Source: Candidatus Moranbacteria bacterium CG_4_9_14_3_um_filter_44_28 (GTDB lineage Bacteria > Patescibacteriota > Minisyncoccia > Moranbacterales > UBA11712). Taken from it: DNA of 49,114 bases. Numbering within the stretch: the stretch's first letter is position 1; the number at the start of each line of letters is the position of its first letter. Below are positions 15,058-23,452 of the stretch, in pieces. A program made the position numbers and the translations under genes. The notes under the pieces are model-generated. The model made no database searches and had not been told where the DNA came from. It worked only from the letters and a program-made list of their open reading frames with translations. The stretch covers positions 1-49,114 of the forward strand of contig PFVO01000008.1 of the NCBI GenBank assembly GCA_002790655.1, given 5' to 3'.

Positions 15058-18033
15058 CTAGAAATTCTTAAATTTTTCCTTATACGCTTTCAATGCCTTG
15101 CTAACTCCCAGATTAACAATACTTTCCCCTGTTTTATTCTTTATCCTGATGTTTTCGCCTCTCGTTATTTTTCCTATCAAAACCGGTTTATTGCGGGCCA
15201 TTATCTTTTCAAAATTTTCCCTGTTCTTCGGCGCGACCGTGGCCAGAATTCTTCCCTGGCTTTCCGAAAACAGAACCTCGCCGTCGCTTTCGGCCGAGCC
15301 CGGAATATTCTCAAGGGAAATATCCATCCCCAGTTGCCCCGCCATAGCCATTTTCATGAGCGCCACCGCCAAGCCACCTCTTCCAACACTGATGGAAGAA
15401 GAAATTATTTCCTGCTGCGCGCATTCATAGAAATCTTCGTATATTTTTTTGTTTTTCGCCGCGTCAACTCTCGGAACTTTGTTTCCCAGATAATCTTTTC
15501 TTTCTTTCTGGCTGATCATAGAAAAATATTCGGAAGCTCCCAGCTCGTCATTGGTCTCGCCCAGAATGTATGCCAGATCACCCGGAAATTTCGGTTCGAT
15601 TGAAACAGCCTTATAAACGTCGGGAATTATTCCGATGGCGGAAATGAGAAGAGTGGGCGGAACCGAAATCTTGATTGGATGTCCTTGATCGTCAAATCCT
15701 TTGAAGTCGTTGAACATGCTGTCTTTTCCGGAAATAAACGGCGTGCCGAAAGAAACGGCGCAGTCGTAGCAGGCTTTTACCGCCTGCTTCAGTTGATAGA
15801 GCTTTTCCGGCTCGTTTGAACTGCACCAGCAGAAATTGTCGAGAAGCGCCAGCCTGCTTATATCGGCTCCGCCCGATACCGCCGCGCGAATGGCGGAATC
15901 AATCGCCGAGCTCGCCATATGATAGGTATCAATGTCCGAGTAGCTTGGATTTATTCCGAAAGAAAGAGCTATTCCTCTGTCCGAGTGAAGCACCGGTTTT
16001 ACAACCGCCACATCAGCATTGATTCTTCCCCGACCCTGAATGGGTTTTATTACCGATGTTCCCTGTACCTCATGGTCGTATTGGCGGGAAATGAAATCAT
16101 AGCCGGAAATATTGAGCCTCCTTAGCATCTCCACGACCGTCTTCGTCCAGTCTTTTTTCGGCTCATATGGAGGCTCCTGGTGCCTCATGGCGATTTTTTT
16201 CGTCTTTATTTTTTTCTCGGGTAGCCCGTCGTGAAGAAAATCCATATCAACATCCATGATTGTCTTTCCTTTGGATTTCACGACGCACTTTCCGCTGTCC
16301 GTGAATTTCCCGATGACAGTGGCCTCAACGCCTCTTTTCTCCATTAGGTTTCTGAACTCTTTCCATTTTTTTTCCGGGATGGCAAGTGTCATTCTTTCCT
16401 GCGATTCGGAAATCCAGATTTCCCACGGTTCGAGCCCCGGATATTTCAAGGGGACTTTGTCCAGCTGAACCGCGCACCCGCCGCACTCCTTGGCCATTTC
16501 CGCAACGGAACACGAAAGTCCCCCCGCGCCATTGTCGGTGATGCTGTTGTATAAGCCCAGATCTCTCGCCTCTTTCACCACCGAGTCGCTAAGTTTTTTT
16601 TGGGTTATGGGATCTCCGATTTGAACGGCCGTGGCAGGACTGCCGCTGTCCATGGCTTCGGAAGAAAAAGTCGCGCCGTGAATTCCGTCCCGCCCCACCC
16701 TTCCGCCGATCATGACGACAAGATCTCCCGGTTGAGCTTTCTTGTTGTGGGAGTCGCGACCTTGAATTTTTCTTGGTATGAGCCCGACTGTTCCCACGAA
16801 CACAAGAGGTTTTCCTCTGTAACGCTCGTCAAAAAAGACAAATCCCTGCGAAGTCGGGATGCCGCTGCAGTTTCCGCCGACATTTACTCCCTGAATCACG
16901 CCCTCCATGATTCGTTTTGGAGACAGCATTTTTTGCTTTCTTTCGGCGTCCCGGTACAAAGACCTTTTTTCTTCCGGATCGGCAAAACAATATCCGTAGA
17001 TATTCACGATAGGTTTTGCTCCCAGCCCGAAGCCGATGGTGTCGCGGTTTACTCCCACAATCCCTGTAATTGCGCCGCCGAAGGGATCAAGAGCCGAGGG
17101 ACTGTTATGCGTTTCCGCTTTGTGGGTTACGAGATAATCCCTGTCGAATTCGATAGCGCCCGAGTTGTCGGTGAAAACGGAAACGCAAAAATCTTTTCCG
17201 CCTTTCTTTTTTCTGATTTTTTCGGTGGCCGCTTTGATATAGCCCCTGAAAAGTCCATCTTTTATTTCATCCATCGGATCGGCGAAGATCGTGTGTTTGC
17301 AGTGCTCTGACCATGTTTGGGCGATGGACTCGAGTTCAATATCAGTCGGTTTTCTGCCAAGATTGTTGAAATAATTTCTGATGGCATAAAGATAATCCAA
17401 ATCCAGAGCCAAGGGTCCTCTTCTGGTCCCGTCGGAATTTTCAATCCCCTTTTTCCCGAGGAGCGCCAGTTCTTCGTCACTGATATTCAGATCGACTTCT
17501 TTAATCAAAAAACTCGCATCCAATTTCACCTTGGGAACAACAATTCCCATTCCTTTGTCTTTTTTGTACTCGGCGTACGATTTAATTTTCGCTCTTTGGA
17601 TCAACGGGTTGTATAAGCTGTCGGCAATTTTTTGGATATCTTTTTTTGAAAGTTTCTCTTCAACGAAAAAAACGAGCGAAGAATAAACACCTTCGCCGCT
17701 TTTGAATTTCTTTTTCAGCAAATCCTCTATAGTTTCCTTTGCGGTGTTCCCAACATTATCCGTCACGCCGGGAAGAAATCCAATCTCAACCGCCCAGTCG
17801 AATTTTTGCGGCATTTCACAATTACCGGCCAAAGCCTTTTCCATCAGAGGATTAGCCAAAACCTGCGCGGCTTTTCGGACTTCACCGGCGCTTATATTCG
17901 CATCAATTGTATAGCAGTCTCTGATCCGAACTGATCTTATTTTTCCCTTAAAACCAAGGTTTTCAAACTGTTTTTTCTTGACAGCGGCCCTCGCGTCGGG
18001 GATTATATATTTTATCTCAATTCTCGCTGGCAT
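15058..18033 (-). CDS. purL: FGAM synthase, large subunit with PurS-like N-terminus
   Basis: 991 residues, catalyses FGAR to FGAM with PurQ. Residues about 200-980 are the two-fold PurM/PurL-like synthetase core: TWSEHCKHT (catalytic His), KAETHNSPSALDPFGGA, GRVGRDGIHGATFSS, FGTPFISGKDS. The first 170 residues contain two PurS-like segments (RDCYTIDANIS...LANPLMEKA and VFFVEEKLS...LYNPLIQRA), as in the N-domain of large PurL, so a separate purS gene is not needed. The protein is intermediate between the small PurL (about 740) and the 1,300-residue form with built-in glutaminase. Ends in TAG, with purQ next. Confidence 0.94.
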   Translation of the reverse strand: MPARIEIKYIIPDARAAVKKKQFENLGFKGKIRSVRIRDCYTIDANISAGEVRKAAQVLANPLMEKALAGNCEMPQKFDWAVEIGFLPGVTDNVGNTAKETIEDLLKKKFKSGEGVYSSLVFFVEEKLSKKDIQKIADSLYNPLIQRAKIKSYAEYKKDKGMGIVVPKVKLDASFLIKEVDLNISDEELALLGKKGIENSDGTRRGPLALDLDYLYAIRNYFNNLGRKPTDIELESIAQTWSEHCKHTIFADPMDEIKDGLFRGYIKAATEKIRKKKGGKDFCVSVFTDNSGAIEFDRDYLVTHKAETHNSPSALDPFGGAITGIVGVNRDTIGFGLGAKPIVNIYGYCFADPEEKRSLYRDAERKQKMLSPKRIMEGVIQGVNVGGNCSGIPTSQGFVFFDERYRGKPLVFVGTVGLIPRKIQGRDSHNKKAQPGDLVVMIGGRVGRDGIHGATFSSEAMDSGSPATAVQIGDPITQKKLSDSVVKEARDLGLYNSITDNGAGGLSCSVAEMAKECGGCAVQLDKVPLKYPGLEPWEIWISESQERMTLAIPEKKWKEFRNLMEKRGVEATVIGKFTDSGKCVVKSKGKTIMDVDMDFLHDGLPEKKIKTKKIAMRHQEPPYEPKKDWTKTVVEMLRRLNISGYDFISRQYDHEVQGTSVIKPIQGRGRINADVAVVKPVLHSDRGIALSFGINPSYSDIDTYHMASSAIDSAIRAAVSGGADISRLALLDNFCWCSSNEPEKLYQLKQAVKACYDCAVSFGTPFISGKDSMFNDFKGFDDQGHPIKISVPPTLLISAIGIIPDVYKAVSIEPKFPGDLAYILGETNDELGASEYFSMISQKERKDYLGNKVPRVDAAKNKKIYEDFYECAQQEIISSSISVGRGGLAVALMKMAMAGQLGMDISLENIPGSAESDGEVLFSESQGRILATVAPKNRENFEKIMARNKPVLIGKITRGENIRIKNKTGESIVNLGVSKALKAYKEKFKNF

Positions 18034-18097
18034 TGTTAAAATATCGCATAAATACTTTATTTAATGATATCAAAGCAACCACAAAAATACAATAAAT

Positions 18098-18127
18098 TTG
18101 ACAACCCCTTTACTAATTTGCGATGAT
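18098..18127 (+). promoter_or_regulatory. Candidate sigma-70 promoter for the AdoMetDC-like gene
   Basis: TTGACA at 18098-18103 and GATGAT at 18122-18127, spacing 18 bp, 39 bp before the start codon. The purL promoter must lie in the same gap on the other strand. Confidence 0.5.
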
Positions 18128-18165
18128 GTTTTTAAAGATCTGACATCCAAAAAGCAGGAGGCGTC

Positions 18166-18522
18166 ATGCTGAACAAAATTTCTCTAACCGGCAAAAAGTG
18201 CGTTATCGCCCACCTGCTCAATGAGAGTCAGGTGAGAAGTTTTCTGGAGTATTGCTGCATCCGGTCCGGACTCAAAGCCAAAGGTAGTCCTAAGGTTAAG
18301 CTGCACCAGAAACACATGGTGCCTGAAGCCTCAGGTTTGGGCGGCTACCAAAAACTGCAGGAAAATGGATCTATCGGGGTCAGTACTTTTCCCTATCTCG
18401 ACAGAGATGGAGGGTTTGTCGAGGTTTCTGTAAAATTAACCGGAGAGGTCGAAAACTTCCGGGAAATTGCCGAGGCCGGCATTCAACAGTTTTTCGGAGC
18501 TCTCACGGTCATTGAAAACTGA
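18166..18522 (+). CDS. Small protein resembling S-adenosylmethionine decarboxylase fold (catalytic site not conserved)
   Basis: 118 residues with an AGGAGG ribosome binding site 5 bp before the ATG. By eye it follows the layout of bacterial SpeD: VIAHLL (for VISELWG), an LK-x-GSPKV-LHQK segment, GLGGYQKLQENGSIGVSTFP (for GVSGVV-ESH-IHSFPE), then a strand and helix. The self-cleaving ESH site, whose Ser becomes the pyruvoyl cofactor, reads ENGS here, so decarboxylase activity is doubtful. It is followed by its own terminator, so it is monocistronic. Function unknown; the fold assignment is a weak inference. Confidence 0.4.
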   Translation: MLNKISLTGKKCVIAHLLNESQVRSFLEYCCIRSGLKAKGSPKVKLHQKHMVPEASGLGGYQKLQENGSIGVSTFPYLDRDGGFVEVSVKLTGEVENFREIAEAGIQQFFGALTVIEN

Positions 18523-18540
18523 TTAAGTTCCGAAGAACCA

Positions 18541-18568
18541 GGCAGGGTCGAAGACCCTGCCTCTTTTA
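18541..18568 (+). terminator. Rho-independent terminator
   Basis: Perfect 9-bp stem GGCAGGGTC / GACCCTGCC with GAA loop, then TCTTTT. It ends the AdoMetDC-like transcript. Confidence 0.9.
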
Positions 18569-18707
18569 ATTTGTTTAGAGATTAATTCTGATGTTTTATT
18601 TGCTTCTTAATATCCTAATACATTATATTTAAATCAAGAAACAGCACCTATCAAATCCAAAAAGAGGGTTGATTGAAAACCCGCAATGAAAACAGGAGGA
18701 ACATCAG

Positions 18708-19655
18708 ATGAATAACATTCCCTATCTGCTTCTTTGCGACTATGATCTAACCCTCTTTAATACCAAAGACCGCTCCCCCAGAGGGATCGGTCTTGCGGAG
18801 GGTTACGAGTATGCGGTCCTGCAAACTTTTGGACCGCAAGGATTAATTTATTTTCGTGAAGGGGGAGGACTTCACAATCGGGCGTGCAGCGAAGTTGTGG
18901 TTTCACTGGTAAAACGAGATCAAAATCTTCTCAATATTGCGCGTGAAAAACATGCGGAATTAATTTCCTCTTCTCAGGAACTGCTGCGAGTCATTGCGGC
19001 TCCATGGAATGAATCAAACCCGATAGCCACTCTCTCCGAATTGCTGGTTTATCATAAACTCCAGTTATTTCTAGAAGAGATAGGGCTTAACTGGCCTCTA
19101 CCTTATTCCGGAGTATGCGATTTTTTCCAAACTGTTACGAGCTTAAGAGAAAAGGAGGGATTGCCAATTCAGATCGGTATACTAAGTTCGGGACACACCC
19201 CCTTCATTGAAAAGACGCTTTCTCTTTGGAAAATCCCCTACCCGCGGATAATGGTTATGGATGATGACATCCGTTATCTGAAGCATCCAAAGGATCCCCA
19301 GGACAAGGTAAAACCGGCGCCATTCCCATTCAAATTTCTTCAGATCCGTTGGCTGAAACAGTTCAACGGCAATACGCCGGTTAGCCCGGCTCAACTCCGC
19401 GCCAGCCTGCCACGGATTATGTACTTCGGAGATGATCCTCACAAGGACGGAGGACTGGCAAAAAACGTTGGAGTTCTCTTTGGATGGTTCCGCGAGAAGA
19501 ACAAGGATGAAACCGGTGCTTACCCTAACGAACTCCCTGAAAATTTCTTTTCTTTCTCTGATTGGGGCAAGGTCGTTGATTTCCTCGCACGGCGCGACGT
19601 GAAAAAAATGCTGAAAAGCGGCATTCCGCTGGAGGAAATTTTTTCCCATTTTTGA
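18708..19655 (+). CDS. HAD-superfamily hydrolase
   Basis: 315 residues. The four HAD motifs are visible: I CDYDLTLFNT (nucleophile Asp11), II ILSSG, III a Lys in KVKPAP, and IV YFGDDPHKDGG. It probably removes phosphate from a small metabolite or nucleotide with Mg2+. A cap insert of about 130 residues separates motifs I and II. A strong AGGAGG site precedes the ATG. It lies alone between two terminators. The exact substrate cannot be told. Confidence 0.8.
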   Translation: MNNIPYLLLCDYDLTLFNTKDRSPRGIGLAEGYEYAVLQTFGPQGLIYFREGGGLHNRACSEVVVSLVKRDQNLLNIAREKHAELISSSQELLRVIAAPWNESNPIATLSELLVYHKLQLFLEEIGLNWPLPYSGVCDFFQTVTSLREKEGLPIQIGILSSGHTPFIEKTLSLWKIPYPRIMVMDDDIRYLKHPKDPQDKVKPAPFPFKFLQIRWLKQFNGNTPVSPAQLRASLPRIMYFGDDPHKDGGLAKNVGVLFGWFREKNKDETGAYPNELPENFFSFSDWGKVVDFLARRDVKKMLKSGIPLEEIFSHF

Positions 19656-19680
19656 GAACAAAGGACGCCCTGCATGAAAA

Positions 19681-19715
19681 AAGGGTGGAATCAACTGGTT
19701 CCACCCTTGTTTTTT
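19681..19715. terminator. Bidirectional rho-independent terminator
   Basis: 10-bp stem AAGGGTGGAA / TTCCACCCTT, 8-nt loop, T-runs on both sides. It serves the HAD gene (+) and the purN-like gene (-). Confidence 0.88.
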
Positions 19716-19761
19716 TACCTTTCAAACGCACTACCGCTGAATCCTTTTGGCGCTGGCTTTA

Positions 19762-20457
19762 TTAAGTTTTCATCAGCCGGGGGTATCGCTCTTTCGCCGC
19801 AATTCGCGCCTGGTCCATCAGCGTTCTTTCCTCATCCGTTTCGTACACCCGAGGCACGGGAATGGGCTTAGCTTTCCCGGTTGCCAAAAGATAAAGCCCT
19901 TCGATCTGTACTTCGTGCTCGATCGGCAGCAATCGGCGGGAAATTTCTTCATCTGTTTCATGCTCCTAATAATCTTCGTAGTGGACATAGACGACATCGC
20001 CGTCGTCATAATCCTTGTGGGCATACTGGCAAAAGACAGGAATAGGCCGTTTTTCGCCTATCTTTTTACAGAACCAGAGCTGGGCGTATATTCTCCTCTC
20101 GTAATACATGAATCTTCCGCCGGGACCCAGGTGCTGGTTTAGTCCCTGAAAGCGCTCGGTGACATAATCCGGCGTATAGGGCTCCCAGCCCAACTGATGA
20201 AAATAATCCGGCCTGTAGATGTCCATAATTTCCAGAAGTTGCTGACCAAGGTTATCCCTTTTGCTATTGATGACGTAGATATTCTTTTGCGGAAAACCGG
20301 CATCAATGACTTTTTTTATTCCGCCAGCCATTGGATTACTTGAAATTATAGCCACGGTTTTTACTAATCCATGTAGTTTTCCACCCGGCTTTTGCGCTTC
20401 AAGAATAGCCAGATTTGTAGAACCCCCACCCGAAATTAAATTTACCGTAGTAATCAT
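19762..20457 (-). pseudogene. PurN-like formyltransferase, interrupted by an in-frame TAG
   Basis: One frame of 232 codons with TAG at 19966-19968. The N-terminal 163 residues resemble GAR transformylase: ISGGGSTNLAIL (phosphate-binding loop), VAIISSNPMAGGI, NQHLGPGG (for NIHPSLLP, with the catalytic Asn and His) and HKDYDDGD (with the catalytic Asp). Immediately after the TAG the frame continues for 68 residues with coding character and the helices expected of this family's end. The stop most simply replaced a Gln (CAG) codon. A GGAGG site precedes the ATG. If active it would formylate GAR in purine synthesis, near the pur clusters; a related formyltransferase with another substrate is possible. 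Confidence 0.72.
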
Positions 20458-20556
20458 ATTTCCTCCAAATCTAATAGGATCTTTTTAAAAGGAGCGACCT
20501 CCTGGCCCCTCCATTTTGCCTGTTATCAAGCTAACAAATACACCGCCCAAAAGCAA

Positions 20557-20585
20557 TTGACAGAAAAAACTATATATGATACTAT
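20557..20585 (+). promoter_or_regulatory. Strong sigma-70 promoter
   Basis: TTGACA at 20557-20562 and TACTAT at 20580-20585, spacing 17 bp. It lies just left of the GIY-YIG element and is likely the original promoter of the zinc ribbon/RGG gene at 20984. Confidence 0.8.
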
Positions 20586-20613
20586 CATCAGCAGTTATCG
20601 AATTAGGCGTATC

Positions 20614-20903
20614 ATCCCTCACCACTTTTACTTTTATGTATTTTATGTGTATCTCATAAAGAATGAGAAAAATGAGATTTACACAGGTTGTACAAGCGAT
20701 CTTAGAAAGAGAATAGCGGAGCATAATAAGAACAGAGTTGCGTACACAAAGCATAAAGGTCTATGGGAAATCAGATACTACGAGGCTTTCTCTTGCAAAT
20801 ACGATGCATTCAAGCGGGAAAAGAGCTTGAAAAGGCACGCGAGAGGAACTCAAGAGTTGAAAGAGCGGCTGGCTGGCAGTCTAAAGTAAAAGTGGTGAGG
20901 GAT
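20614..20903 (+). mobile_element. GIY-YIG gene bounded by perfect 21-bp inverted repeats (minimal mobile unit)
   Basis: The segments 20614-20634 and 20883-20903 are exact inverted copies (21 of 21, beginning ATCCCTCACC on the left). The GIY-YIG reading frame starts right after the left arm and its stop codon lies in the right arm, so the 290-bp unit is essentially all coding. A further TTAGGCG motif lies outside each arm at unequal distance. No obvious target-site duplication is seen. The unit sits between a strong promoter and the leader of the zinc ribbon gene, as an insertion in a 5' untranslated region would. Confidence 0.65.
20636..20889 (+). CDS. GIY-YIG endonuclease-like protein
   Basis: About 85 residues, similar to the UvrC/homing-endonuclease GIY-YIG domain: VYLIKN, EIYTGCTSDLRKRIAEHN (the YIG strand and catalytic Arg) and a Glu in FKREKSLK. 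The start is unclear. In the frame of the domain the first usual start is GTG 20647, which removes the first strand. An ATG at 20636, directly after the left inverted repeat, would give the canonical MYFYVYLIKN if one T were added to the T4 run at 20641-20644. So either translation starts at a rare codon or a one-base deletion has occurred. Small proteins of this type are typically mobile or nicking nucleases. Confidence 0.7.
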
Positions 20904-20912
20904 AAAATAAAG

Positions 20913-20980
20913 TCGTTCGCCTAAGTGAGAACTATCTTGAGCCGAAAGGCCCGGGATTATTAACAAGTTAGGCGAAACGA
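20913..20980 (+). promoter_or_regulatory. Leader hairpin of the zinc ribbon/RGG gene
   Basis: TCGTTCGCCTAA (20913-20924) is complementary to TTAGGCGAAACGA (20968-20980) with one bulged base. The right arm ends 3 bp before the ATG at 20984, so pairing could hide the ribosome landing site. A third TTAGGCG copy at 20603-20609, before the GIY-YIG unit, could compete for pairing. A regulatory role is inferred. Confidence 0.4.
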
Positions 20981-20983
20981 GAA

Positions 20984-21211
20984 ATGGATTATCAAAACAG
21001 ACCCCAGCGCCAGATGCACGACGTGTCTGCTCTGGGACTCAAGTGCGAGGAATGCGGCGCCGAAATCAAAGAGCTTCCGTTCGAGCCCACCAAGCGCGAC
21101 GACGGAACCTACGGCCGGCTTTACTGTCAGCCTTGCAACCGCAACCGGCGCAAAAGCTTCGGCGGCGGCGACAGAGGCGGATTCGGCGGCGGTCGAAGAG
21201 ACCGATACTGA
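20984..21211 (+). CDS. CxxC-x17-CxxC zinc ribbon protein with RGG tail
   Basis: 75 residues. Two Cys pairs, CEEC (about 21-24) and CQPC (about 48-51), form a small zinc ribbon, and the tail is Gly/Arg-rich (GGGDRGGFGGGRRDRY), a common RNA-binding feature. Proteins of this design recur in Patescibacteria and may be RNA chaperones; that role is inferred. It has its own terminator and a long leader with a hairpin that could control translation. Confidence 0.75.
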   Translation: MDYQNRPQRQMHDVSALGLKCEECGAEIKELPFEPTKRDDGTYGRLYCQPCNRNRRKSFGGGDRGGFGGGRRDRY

Positions 21212-21225
21212 ACCGAATCGCAAAA

Positions 21226-21256
21226 CAACCCCGACACAACGTCGGGGTTGTTTTTG
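21226..21256 (+). terminator. Rho-independent terminator
   Basis: 10-bp stem CAACCCCGAC / GTCGGGGTTG with ACAAC loop and TTTTT tail. Confidence 0.92.
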
Positions 21257-21290
21257 TTATTTCAACTGCTAATGTTACAATAACACCTGG

Positions 21291-22088
21291 ATGCGAAAAG
21301 GATACAAAAAACTGCTCGTAATCCTTCTGACAGCCGCCGTGTTGCTGGCGGGATATTTCCTCTTTTTCTGGAAAAAGCTGGCCTCGGAACCCCCGAAGCC
21401 AACTGCCCAAAATAACCAGATCGCCCAGAATCAAAAAGGAGAAGCGAAAAACTCCGAAACGGAAAACCAGACGGAGGAAAAGAAAACCGAGCCAGCCGAA
21501 GAAAAACCCGCTCCCAATATCCCCGAAAAATTTCTTCTCGAAATTCCCTTCTATTCCCAGACTCCGCTTTCCAAATGGGACGCTTTTCACGAGGAAATGT
21601 GCGAGGAAGCCTCGGTCCTGAACGCCGGCCTGTATCTTGCCGGCAAAAAACTGACCAAAGAAGAATTTGAAGCCGAGCTTCAGAAAATGCAAAAAACCGA
21701 AAAAAAAGAAATCGGCGAGTGGAAAAGCACGACTATCACCCAGATAAAAAAACTAGTTGATGTATATTTTGATGGAGCGATAAAAAGCAAAATTGTCGAT
21801 AATCCTTCAATCGAAGATATTGAAACGGAAATCTCTGCCGGAAATCCGGTGATTATTCCTCTTTCCGGCCGCGACATCGGAAACCCGAACTTTACTCCCC
21901 CGGGACCGGTCTATCACATGCTGGTCATCAAAGGCTATGATTCGCAAAACTTTATCACCAACGACGTCGGCACGAGAAAAGGAAATTCATACGTTTACAA
22001 AAAAGAAGTGCTTATGAAAAATATGCATGATTGGAACAAGAAAAATATACATGCGGGAGGCAAAAGAATTTTAGTGCTTACAAAATGA
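21291..22088 (+). CDS. Membrane-anchored C39-like cysteine peptidase
   Basis: 265 residues: an N-terminal transmembrane anchor (about 8-27), a Lys/Glu/Pro-rich linker (30-75), then a papain-like C39_2 domain. The catalytic Cys is in EEMCEEAS (about residue 104), His in PVYHMLVIKGYD (about 206), and the Asn/Asp in ITNDVGTRKG. The domain should lie outside the membrane and cleave peptides or wall cross-links. It begins a run of three exported proteins with two lysozyme-like genes. Confidence 0.8.
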   Translation: MRKGYKKLLVILLTAAVLLAGYFLFFWKKLASEPPKPTAQNNQIAQNQKGEAKNSETENQTEEKKTEPAEEKPAPNIPEKFLLEIPFYSQTPLSKWDAFHEEMCEEASVLNAGLYLAGKKLTKEEFEAELQKMQKTEKKEIGEWKSTTITQIKKLVDVYFDGAIKSKIVDNPSIEDIETEISAGNPVIIPLSGRDIGNPNFTPPGPVYHMLVIKGYDSQNFITNDVGTRKGNSYVYKKEVLMKNMHDWNKKNIHAGGKRILVLTK

Positions 22089-22186
22089 CTAATTTCTATT
22101 AGAAATTGGATATTGGATATTCTAAAACTTGCCGTTTTGCCAAATCTGCTATAATATAACTAAAGCCATAACCAAAAAACTATTTT

Positions 22187-23188
22187 ATGTACTGTTTAGT
22201 TGACTTCAGAAACCGTCCTCAACTTCAATATACTTTCCGATCCCGCGGAAAAGCCCGCGAGTATCTCGGGAAAATAAAAAACAATCCTTTGGGAGTAACT
22301 GCCATTTATCCCGACGGCCGGCGGGAGTATTTTGAACAGGGCCTGCCCAACGGGTTTCTCCGGCACTGCGACAAGAGCGCCCAAATAAAAAAGGGCTGTC
22401 ACGCGAAATACAAAATCCGGGAACTCAATACCATTGACGGATTAAGAAGGAACGCGAGCACCCCGGAAAGCGCAAATCTTGGAAACTGGAGAGGAAAATC
22501 CGTTTTTTCTCTTTTTATGCTGGGGAATAAAAAAGTTTACGCGGGGCTGGCAATCGTTTCACTCATCGTATTTTCCTCTTCCTGGTATTTTCAAAATCAA
22601 TACGGAGAGAACGCCATTGCCCAGTCAGAAAACGCGGGAAATGAAACCTCCGGCCGGGTTGCCGGCGCGGCTGACGAGAAAATCGGGAATTCCGAAGAAC
22701 CGGCCGATTCGCTTCAGCTTGCCGACGAAGAAATCATTATGAGTCTTCTCGGAAAAATCGAGGAGGCAAAACAAGGAGAGTTTGAAACCGAAATTCTGCG
22801 CTACATCAAAGGCCGGCCGATGGAAAAAATGGCGCCCTATATCGCCAAACAGCCGAGAATCGTCGCCGCTTTCATTGTCGGAATTGCCATGAAGGAAAGC
22901 AAGTTTGGTCTTTACGCCCCGCACAGCGGCGGGCGGGATTGCTATAACTACTGGGGCTATAAAGGCCGGGAAAACACGACTGCTTCCGGATATTCCTGTT
23001 TCAATTCACCCGAGCATGCCATTCAGGTGGTCGGGAAAAAGATCAATTCTCTTGTCGCCCGGGGAATATCAAATCCGGCCCAGATGATCAGCTGGAAATG
23101 CGGCTCGACCTGCTCGTGGGACAACCCCGAAAACGTGCGCAAATGGATCGCGGACGTGGGAATTTATTTTCACAAGATAAACTCATAA
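22187..23188 (+). CDS. Membrane-anchored lysozyme-like (glucosaminidase-type) protein, paralogue 1
   Basis: 333 residues. The N-terminal 90 residues are cytosolic and unlike anything I know (YCLVDFRNRPQLQYTFRSRG). A transmembrane helix follows (about 113-133), then a linker, and a C-terminal domain of about 115 residues with VGIAMKESKFG (putative catalytic Glu) and RDCYNYWGYKGREN and GYSCFNSPEHAIQVVG, typical of lysozyme-like peptidoglycan hydrolases common in Patescibacteria. Two Cys pairs may form disulfides. The next gene carries the same C-terminal domain with a different N-terminus. Confidence 0.75.
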   Translation: MYCLVDFRNRPQLQYTFRSRGKAREYLGKIKNNPLGVTAIYPDGRREYFEQGLPNGFLRHCDKSAQIKKGCHAKYKIRELNTIDGLRRNASTPESANLGNWRGKSVFSLFMLGNKKVYAGLAIVSLIVFSSSWYFQNQYGENAIAQSENAGNETSGRVAGAADEKIGNSEEPADSLQLADEEIIMSLLGKIEEAKQGEFETEILRYIKGRPMEKMAPYIAKQPRIVAAFIVGIAMKESKFGLYAPHSGGRDCYNYWGYKGRENTTASGYSCFNSPEHAIQVVGKKINSLVARGISNPAQMISWKCGSTCSWDNPENVRKWIADVGIYFHKINS

Positions 23189-23190
23189 TT

Positions 23191-23213
23191 TTGCTTATAT
23201 AAGCAATTTTTAG
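23191..23213 (+). terminator. Short hairpin terminator
   Basis: TTGCTTATATAAGCAA palindrome followed by five T, 3 bp after the stop of paralogue 1. Confidence 0.6.
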
Positions 23214-23231
23214 AGCGTCGTAAAAAACCCC

Positions 23232-23260
23232 TTGACGGCCTTTGCCGCTTCTGCTAGCAT
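23232..23260 (+). promoter_or_regulatory. Sigma-70 promoter of lysozyme-like paralogue 2
   Basis: TTGACG (23232-23237) and TAGCAT (23255-23260), spacing 17 bp. About 190 bp of leader follow before the start codon. Confidence 0.7.
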
Positions 23261-23315
23261 AACTCTCGTCAATAATAAATGGAGTAGCTATTAGTGCTAT
23301 TCTTTTTTTGTTGTT

Positions 23316-23392
23316 CACCCCGTCGAATTTCGCGCAAGCGAAACATTCTGCGGGGCCTGCCCCGTTAAATATACAAATTTAACCGGGGCCGC
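23316..23392 (+). promoter_or_regulatory. Structured leader with two consecutive hairpins
   Basis: Hairpin 1 (about 23318-23355): CCCCG...CGGGG outer stem around TTCGC-GCAA-GCGAA. Hairpin 2 (about 23355-23392): GCCCCGTTAAAT pairs with ATTTAACCGGGGC around a short AT loop. Both lie in the long leader of paralogue 2. They may be dispersed palindromic repeats or a regulatory element. Confidence 0.5.
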
Positions 23393-23452
23393 AAGCCGAA
23401 AACGGCCCAAAATGGTCTTTTCAGCCCAAGATAAATTTTGAAAAACTTGCCA

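Noticed and set aside
20485-20754. Minus-strand frame across the GIY-YIG promoter
   Set aside because: Overlaps the strong promoter and inverted repeat; no recognisable features.
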